Shown here: positions 56,176 through 64,000 of the stretch, one piece after another
How the letters are laid out: every line of letters starts with the position of its first letter
How positions within the stretch are numbered: position 1 is the first letter of the stretch
Origin: Strix aluco
Lineage: Eukaryota; Chordata; Aves; Strigiformes; Strigidae
DNA length: 64,000 bases
Assembly (NCBI RefSeq): GCF_031877795.1
Contig: NC_133943.1
Coordinates: 10,223,001-10,287,000, forward strand
Direction of reading: 5' to 3'
Made by a program: the position numbers and the translations under genes
The notes under the pieces: model-generated
Told to the model about the DNA's origin: nothing
Database searches by the model: none
The model's input: the letters and a program-made list of their open reading frames with translations, nothing else

Positions 56176-59100
56176 CTGTGAATATTTTTGGTGCAGGCTT
56201 TTTTAAATCTGTAAAATGGAGAAGTTCTCAATGAATTCTCAAAAGTGCAGGTTTGAAAAAAATAACTTCATTAAATTGTGTGCTCACATAGTAGGGTGAG
56301 GTTCACGGCAGCAGCAGCCTTTCACGCAGCAGGCTCTTACCCAAAAGCTTGTTTTGAACAGTGAACGTGGATTGAACCGTTGCATGGCATTTCAAACCCA
56401 CAGCCTTATTCCTCCATACCCCACGTCTCTTCTTGTCTCCCTTCATGCCTTTTCCATGAGGATCCAGGTTTCTCGCTTGCTACCTTCTAGCTACTGTCAG
56501 AAAGTTGACTTCAGTGTAGCTGGGAGGCTGCTTGGTAAAATTGGCGTTTGGAAACTTCATTGCAGGAGGAAGCCAGCAAGCTGCTTTTCCCTCCTTGCCC
56601 TCCCTGGGCAATGCTCTGTCAGATCAGGATGGCTTTTTCAGACACTTGCGGAGGGAGTAGGGGTGCTGTTAGGAATGACTGACTGCTGGGTCACATCAAC
56701 AAGATGGGCAAGGCCTGACCAGGTGTGGAGATAGGTCCCAGCAGCCCTGCCCTGTCCCGCCTGCCTTCAGCCGCAGGGAGCGTGAGCATGGGCTGAGAAA
56801 CAGCTCCAGGCAACAAACCCCTCATGAAGGAAATGTGGGCTTCTTCAGCACTTGAGGTGACTCTCGCTGTTGGTGGGAGCTGGTGGCACTGCCATGGAGG
56901 AGAGGGAGATGTCTGTACCGAAGTAGTTGGGTTCATTTTCTGCAGTTCATTACTGTCTTCGGAGTTTAGCCAGTTTGAATCACTGAGGTTTGTTAAGGTA
57001 GAGGAAAGCAGCAGATAACACATACCCCTGGCCCACCGCTCCTGTGGAAGAGAGACTGCTGCAGCCCTGCTCTGACCTCTCCGAGCCCTTGTGCTGGGCT
57101 TGTCCAGCTTTGCTGCAGCTCTCTGGCCAAGGTCAAGGTGCTTTTTTGCTGCGTTGGAGGGGTCTGATCACCTGGCTGCTAACAGTCTCAGGTCAGCCCT
57201 AATTGCACCCAAGGTGGGCGAGAGGTGACTCTTGTGTTGATTCACTGTTGTGTGGAGAGTTGTAGAAGCAGAATCGCGGGTGTCATTTCTGCTCAGAGCT
57301 GTGTCCCTTTCCCTGCTGTCTCAGGGAGGCTCACAGGAACTTCCCAGGCTCATGAGCCCATTCCCATTTGTAGGAATGGCTCTCCTTCCCAGTTCTGGAG
57401 GGCATGAAGGATTTGCTCCCATACAAATGCTTCGCTGGCCAACACTCTTGCTGTCAGGGCAGCCTGGCTGCCCCTGCTCAGAGCGGTGGGCTGGGGTCAC
57501 TGGCTGTGGCCTCCGTCCTGCAGCAGGACCTGCTTCATTGGTGGAGTTCTGTGGTGGGCAGGAGAGTCCCAGTTGATCTTTGGTGATGGAGGAGCTCTGG
57601 TGAGGGGTGATGGCATCGTCGGGGACTTTCATGAGCATGACCTGCCTGCCCAGGCAGGGGAGGAGGATTGCAGAGGAGGAGCCACTGCAGGGCCTGTGGG
57701 ACGCGTGGGCAGGAGGGGAGCGGGCACAGGCCACCGTCCTGCGTGGCTTGTCCCATCTGCACCAGCTCACAGGGCTGGCGCCCGCTATCAGCCAGGGCTC
57801 TGGTGAATCTAGCAAAGTGGCCACTGTAAGGGATAATCAGTCCCCTACTGCACGTCTTCAGATACTAACTAGCTCATGGTAGCTTGCTTTATTGCTATTC
57901 TCAAGTTAAAACTTTTCCTATTTAACAAAAAAACACCACAAGAACACAATTCACTCCAATGCACAAAGTATCCAGGTGGTACTGTGGGAGCATGCGTTAT
58001 AATTCAGGGTTAAACCCTGCACAGGCACAGGCTTCGCTTTGAAGGTGTGGTTGTTATTAAAATTGAGGAGATGAGATGGTTGAATCTAAAGGACAGTAAA
58101 CTAAGGTGAGACGATGTGGATTGAGGGTGCTAGAAGAGCTTCAGCTCCATTTTACAGAAAAAAAAAAAGGAAGAAAAAGAAAGAAAAAGCAGCCCTAACC
58201 TTGATGCATCTCAGCAGCGGTTTAACCTGAGCACGCTGTGGATGTGTGCTGCTCCTACCTGGATGCCACAGCCAGTGTTGTGACAGGGCAGGGGGAGTTT
58301 GTTTGAGAAACCTCAGACCTTCAACACCTTCTGGTTATTTTTAATTTCAGCCTTAACTTCTGATTTTGCTTGGTGTTTGGAATAACCGTAATTGTAACCT
58401 GCTTGTAATGTGCTTTGCCCTAAATTACTGATGAGGCTTTCAGCCTCTGCCAGCCAGTGAGTGTTAAACCGAAGTGGCAAACCGTGCAGCTACTCTGAAA
58501 GTAAAAAGGGGGCCGGTGAGGGCTCACGCTGTGTTTGACAGCCCGGGCTTTGTCCATGCTAATTACTCCCCTGTGATAGTGATAATGCAATAGGCAGCAT
58601 TTGCAGCTGAGGCTGTGCCTCTTGCAGCAGCACGGCCGGGCTGATGGGGTGCTCGGGACTCCCAGGGCCTGGGAGATGGGATGCTGGAGCCTGGGGACCT
58701 CTCTGCCACTTGCCTGGCTTCAGCGGGAGTCTTGCCTGCGAGGTGGCAGTGCCCTCGCTTAGCAGGAGGTGGGAAAAGGCAAGATTTCTGCTCCGAGTCC
58801 TCCAAAAGCCATCTAGGCGAAGTCGGGCGCGGGGGGACAGCATGCGTCAGCTTGGGCTGGAGAAGTGGCGGTGATGGACAGTCCCTACAGCACTGAATCT
58901 ACCTCCTAGGGAAATCTGAGAAATGGGTGTTGCTATGTCCTATTTCAAGGTAAAGTTTTAATCAGTTTGCCCTTGGCGAAGCACTTGGGCTATTGTGGTG
59001 CTATTGTAAACCGTTCGGCAGCTTAGCACAGTAGGGCTGAACTCACGGCTCCTGGCCCGCGGGCTGGAGGTTTCTTCGCCGGCTGAATCCTGTCCCCCCG

Positions 59101-59579
59101 TAGTTGGGGCTGGGCTTCGGCACGTGTGATGGAAACAGGACAAGGTGTGACTCGGTTCCTTCGATTTATGATGGCTTTGAGACTCAAACCAGTGTGCCAG
59201 TGGGCCCCGTGGGCGTAGGGAGCGAGTGGAGCCACGTGAAGCAAGGCAGGCGTCCGCTAACTGCATGTTCTTTGTGTCCGTTTGGTACTGAGCTGGTTTC
59301 AGTTTTTGTTTTTTTTTCTGATGTTTCCGAGTTGTTGACTTCAAGGAACTGGGTTTTGTGTATTTTTTTAGACACTGGGAACTTGTTAAAAGGAAAAGCA
59401 GCAGCACCGGGAGGCTCAAGGTGGAGCGTGGCTGGAGCTGAGGGCGGCCCAGGCCAACGTGGGTGGGAGGAGGTCAGATGTGTCAGCAGCGGCTGGCGCA
59501 GGCAGGGAGCAGGCAGGGAGCAGCTCTCCCTGCGACAGGCAGAAGCCTTCCAGCGGCCGTGCTCCCGGCCCTGCTTAAC

Positions 59580-60070
59580 CACGGTGCCGAGTTCACCGCC
59601 CCGCCAGCCTGCTCGCCTTCGAGACACCAAATGTGTGCGATACCGCGCCTGGCTTTGACTGTCCCCTGCCACCCTCCGGTGCCACATGCTCTTGGCTGGG
59701 GCCCTGGCTGCCTGCTCCCCCCTCCGCGGGGACGGGGAGGAAGGACATGGGGGGCCACCCATAGCAGCGGCATAAGTTGTGCTGAAGCTGCGAGCGGGAA
59801 GTTTGCTCAGAGATGGGGAAGCCTTGCTGTGAGCAGCCCCACGCTGCGCTCTGCCCCCACGGAGGTCTGTTTGCAGCGGAGGGGAGTCCCCCGCAGGGTC
59901 CCGTCCCCCCGACACGGCGGGAGTTGAGGTGCCTGGCTGAGGCGGGGGCTGGCCGGAGCTGCGGGTGGGCGCTGGGGTGGTGGCCGGGGCGAGCACTGTG
60001 GGGGGCGCGTGGGTGCTTGGCCCTGGCTGGGACTCGCCTGTCAGTTCTAAGCAGGGATGCCAGAGCAGGT
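59580..60070. promoter_or_regulatory. CpG-dense tract in the distal NSD1 3' UTR
   Basis: By eye, CG dinucleotides and GC content rise sharply here and fall again in the AT-rich sequence after 60080. No gene is seen to start from it. It could be a CpG island with regulatory activity or only the high GC of a gene-dense region. Confidence 0.45.
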
Positions 60071-60277
60071 GAGAGAAACCTACATATTTCCAGCATGTAT
60101 ATTATTTTTAGAAGAGGGAGAGGGGAGAGTCTTGGACCATTGATTACTTTCATTTTGCTCCCCTTAGACTGTTGGCTGTGTATGTGAAACTTATAATGAA
60201 ATGAGGGTTGCCCTGCCCAGGTGCTCCCAGAACATGTACTGTAATTCTTTGTATATAGAAGAAAAAAATTACTGTAA

Positions 60278-60296
60278 AGTAAAGTTTAACTTTACT
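60278..60296. terminator. Symmetric AGTAAA hairpin between convergent genes
   Basis: AGTAAAGT, a three-base TTA loop and ACTTTACT form a perfect 8 bp stem. Because the arms are inverted, both strands read AGTAAA, a known poly(A) signal variant. It sits at the expected distal end of NSD1 and about 130 bases beyond the RAB24 AATAAA on the other strand. A role in 3' end formation is inference. Confidence 0.5.
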
Positions 60297-60399
60297 CTCG
60301 ATGTCCTCTTGTGGTTTGTCTCGCCGAGCGGGGGGCGCGGGGGGACTCCGGCTGTGCCCGGACACCCCAGGGCAGGGAGGGGAGAGCCTCGCAGGCAGG

Positions 60400-60793
60400 G
60401 GACGGCTCAGACCACAATGCATTTTATTTACATTGTACACGAGAGAAGACGCTTAAATAAATCTGCAAAGAGTCGGGCAGCATCTCCGAGAGAATAAGTT
60501 AACAGCCACCGCTGGGCCACAGCAGTGATGCGGGGGAGGCAGCTCCCCCAAACGCCGGCTGGCAGGGAGAGGGGTCCCCAGGGTGACGGCCCACGGCTCC
60601 TGGCACCGCAGGAGGCTCCCGGCACCGCACGGCAGCCCTCGGCCGCTCCGCGCGCCGGGAGGAGAGCAGTCTGCAGCGCTGCCGTGTCGCGGACGGGCCC
60701 GTACAGCTAAAACACAGCAGGTAAAAAACCAGAGGAGTCCGGCGCGCGCTGGCTGCCTGGCCGGCAGCAGCGGTTCCCTTTTGGCAGGAGGTC
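60400..60793 (-). other. RAB24: RAB24 3' UTR, inferred
   Basis: GC-rich sequence between the RAB24 stop codon and its AATAAA. No coding frame belongs to it on the minus strand. It approaches the inferred NSD1 3' end to within about 100 bases. Confidence 0.7.
60423..60428 (-). terminator. RAB24 poly(A) signal AATAAA
   Basis: On the minus strand the sequence reads GTACAATGTAAATAAAATGC, with a canonical AATAAA 366 bases after the RAB24 stop. TGTGGTCTGAG follows as a possible GT-rich downstream element. This sets the RAB24 3' end near 60400. Confidence 0.75.
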
Positions 60794-63040
<2,247 letters not shown>

Positions 63041-63275
63041 CCTCCCGCCGCCGCCGCCGCCGCGGGGCGGGGCCGCCACCGGGGCCGGGGGGGGGGGGGC
63101 CGAGGGGGGGGAGGCGGGGCCGGCGCGGCGGAAGTGCGCGGCGGGGCGGGGCCGGAGGGCGGAAGTGCGCGGGGCCGGGGCGGAAGTGCGCGGCGGGGCG
63201 GGCCGAGGCCGCATGGCGGCCGCCCAGCAGGCGCGGGCCGGAGCCTGAGGCGGAGCGGCGGCGGCGGCCCCCCCC
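63041..63275. promoter_or_regulatory. Bidirectional CpG-island promoter of RAB24 and PRELID1
   Basis: The 235 bp between the two start codons is very GC-rich with dense CpG and no TATA box. It contains the 12-mer CGGAAGTGCGCG three times (63129-63140, 63160-63171, 63181-63192), an ETS/GABP-type site, and an ATGGCGGC core (63213-63220) like a YY1 site. A (GCC)n run forms the RAB24 leader. Divergent housekeeping gene pairs commonly use this promoter type. Transcription starts are not determinable here. Confidence 0.85.
63213..63248 (+). other. Possible upstream ORF of PRELID1
   Basis: ATG GCG GCC to TGA, encoding [11 protein letters not shown], ends 27 bases before the PRELID1 start codon. It matters only if transcription starts upstream of it. 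Its ATG lies inside a YY1-like motif, which may be its real role. Confidence 0.4.
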
Positions 63276-63367
63276 ATGGGGAAGTACTGCGCCAGCCTGG
63301 GCGTCCTCAAGGGGCCCTGGGACCAGGTCTTCGCCGCCTTCTGGCAGCGCTACCCCAACCCCTACAG
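63276..63367 (+). CDS. PRELID1: PRELID1 exon 1
   Basis: It encodes [20 protein letters not shown] and [10 protein letters not shown], with AG overhanging. The donor is CAG|GTGCGC. The [15 protein letters not shown] block is the invariant PRELI start. Confidence 0.96.
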
Positions 63368-63969
63368 GTGCGCCGGGGCCGCCCCCCCACCCCCGCTCCG
63401 GGCTCCCCCCGCGGCTCTCCCTTCTCCCCCGGAAAACGGTCCCTCCCCGGGATCAGCCGCGGCCCTCTGCCCCCTCCAACGGGCCCGCCGGGCTTCGTGT
63501 CCTCCGCGGGATGGCGTCGTGTTACCCCCCCAGCCCTTTCCCGGGGTCCCACGGGGGCAGGACCCTCTGCTCGCCCCCCACTAGTCTTCAGGGACGGGTG
63601 TCCCGCACCGGGATGCGGGTTTTCCCTTCCCTTCATACCCCAGACCTTTCCCCGCGGTGCCTGGTGGTTCCCAGCCCCCGCGGCGGGGGTGGTGTTGGCC
63701 AGGAGCAGGGCTTAATGTTTTTTTTCCCCCCTCCTCGTTTTAGCAAACATGTCCTGACCGAAGACATCGTGCACCGGGAGGTGACAGCGGACCACAAGCT
63801 GCTCTCCCGGCGGCTCCTGACCAAGACCAACCGGATGCCCCGCTGGGCAGAGCGCTTCTTCCCGGCCAACGTCGCCCACTCCGTCTACATCCTGGAGGAC
63901 TCTATCGTGGACCCCAAGAACCGAACCATGACCACGTTCACCTGGAACATCAACCACGCGCGTCTCATG
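63276..63969 (+). CDS. PRELID1: PRELID1, mitochondrial phosphatidic acid transfer protein (3'-partial)
   Basis: Coding exons 63276..63367 and 63744..63969, joined in phase 2 across a 376 bp GT-AG intron; the gene continues past the right edge. PRELID1 with TRIAP1 carries phosphatidic acid across the mitochondrial intermembrane space for cardiolipin synthesis. The 106 codons seen are the N-terminal half of the PRELI/MSF1 domain, with [48 protein letters not shown] and [13 protein letters not shown]. The first dozen residues ([13 protein letters not shown]) differ more from human than the rest. The ATG has G at +4 but C at -3. It shares a promoter with RAB24. Confidence 0.96.
63744..63969 (+). 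CDS. PRELID1: PRELID1 exon 2
   Basis: Acceptor GTTTTAG, donor ATG|GTAGGT. It encodes [20 protein letters not shown] through NINHARLM in phase 2 to phase 0. The donor lies about 30 bases from the window edge. Confidence 0.96.
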
Positions 63970-64000
63970 GTAGGTGCCTGCGGGCGGGCACGCGGCCGGG

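Larger units (their letters stand above)
53642..60300 (+). other. NSD1: NSD1 3' UTR, inferred
   Basis: No gene is recognised between the NSD1 stop and the RAB24 3' end. Candidate AATAAA signals lie at 53874-53879, 55982-55987 and 56170-56175, and an AGTAAA variant at 60278-60283 follows a conserved-looking AT-rich stretch. A long 3' UTR of several kilobases is known for mammalian NSD1, so the distal end is plausible. Other contents are a GT microsatellite at 54865-54898, a purine-rich run near 58158-58190, and a CpG-dense tract at about 59580-60070. The actual end cannot be fixed from sequence alone. Confidence 0.6.

Noticed and set aside
57321-57824. A 167-codon minus-strand frame in the inferred NSD1 3' UTR.
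   Set aside because: No recognisable domain, no splice context and no promoter. It overlaps equally long frames on the plus strand.
59184-59996. A 270-codon minus-strand open frame in the CpG-dense tract.
   Set aside because: Composition is Pro, Arg, Ala and Ser typical of GC-rich non-coding sequence; no domain is visible and another long frame overlaps it on the other strand.

Overview
The window is animal nuclear DNA, most likely from a bird. It carries three protein-coding genes in the order known from human 5q35: NSD1 (+), RAB24 (-) and PRELID1 (+). The case for a bird is the compact layout (the NSD1 span from the first PWWP domain to the stop codon is only about 42 kb, and RAB24 introns are 115-491 bp), two CR1-type LINE remnants, and no recognisable Alu- or L1-type repeats. 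I cannot name the species, and a non-avian sauropsid is not strictly excluded.

Positions 1-53641 hold the 3' four-fifths of NSD1, a histone H3K36 methyltransferase. The first 11976 bases are intron, so the upstream exons (roughly the first 300 residues) lie outside the window. Twenty-one exons follow, all with GT-AG boundaries. Joined, they give 7893 nt, an uninterrupted frame of 2630 codons plus a TGA stop at 53639-53641. The domain order is PWWP1, a long disordered region containing an FxxLL nuclear-receptor-box motif, three PHD-type zinc modules, PWWP2, AWS, SET, post-SET, a last PHD plus Cys/His-rich module, and a long proline-rich tail. The tail is built from two tandem arrays, with 14-residue (42 bp) and 15-residue (45 bp) units, and looks longer than the human tail as I recall it.

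Positions 53642 to about 60300 are the likely NSD1 3' UTR, with several candidate poly(A) signals. RAB24 converges on it from the minus strand. Its eight coding exons (60794-63040) give exactly 203 codons, the usual RAB24 length. The RAB24 and PRELID1 start codons face away from each other across a 235 bp GC-rich promoter with three identical ETS-type 12-mers. PRELID1 is cut by the right edge after its second coding exon.

Nothing in the window looks like an undescribed multi-gene system. The observations most worth checking are the repeat-built NSD1 tail, a probable exon duplication inside NSD1, the loss of the Tyr17 phosphosite in RAB24, the spacing of the ETS sites in the shared promoter, and a symmetric AGTAAA hairpin between the convergent 3' ends. 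All comparisons with human proteins are from memory and were not checked by alignment.
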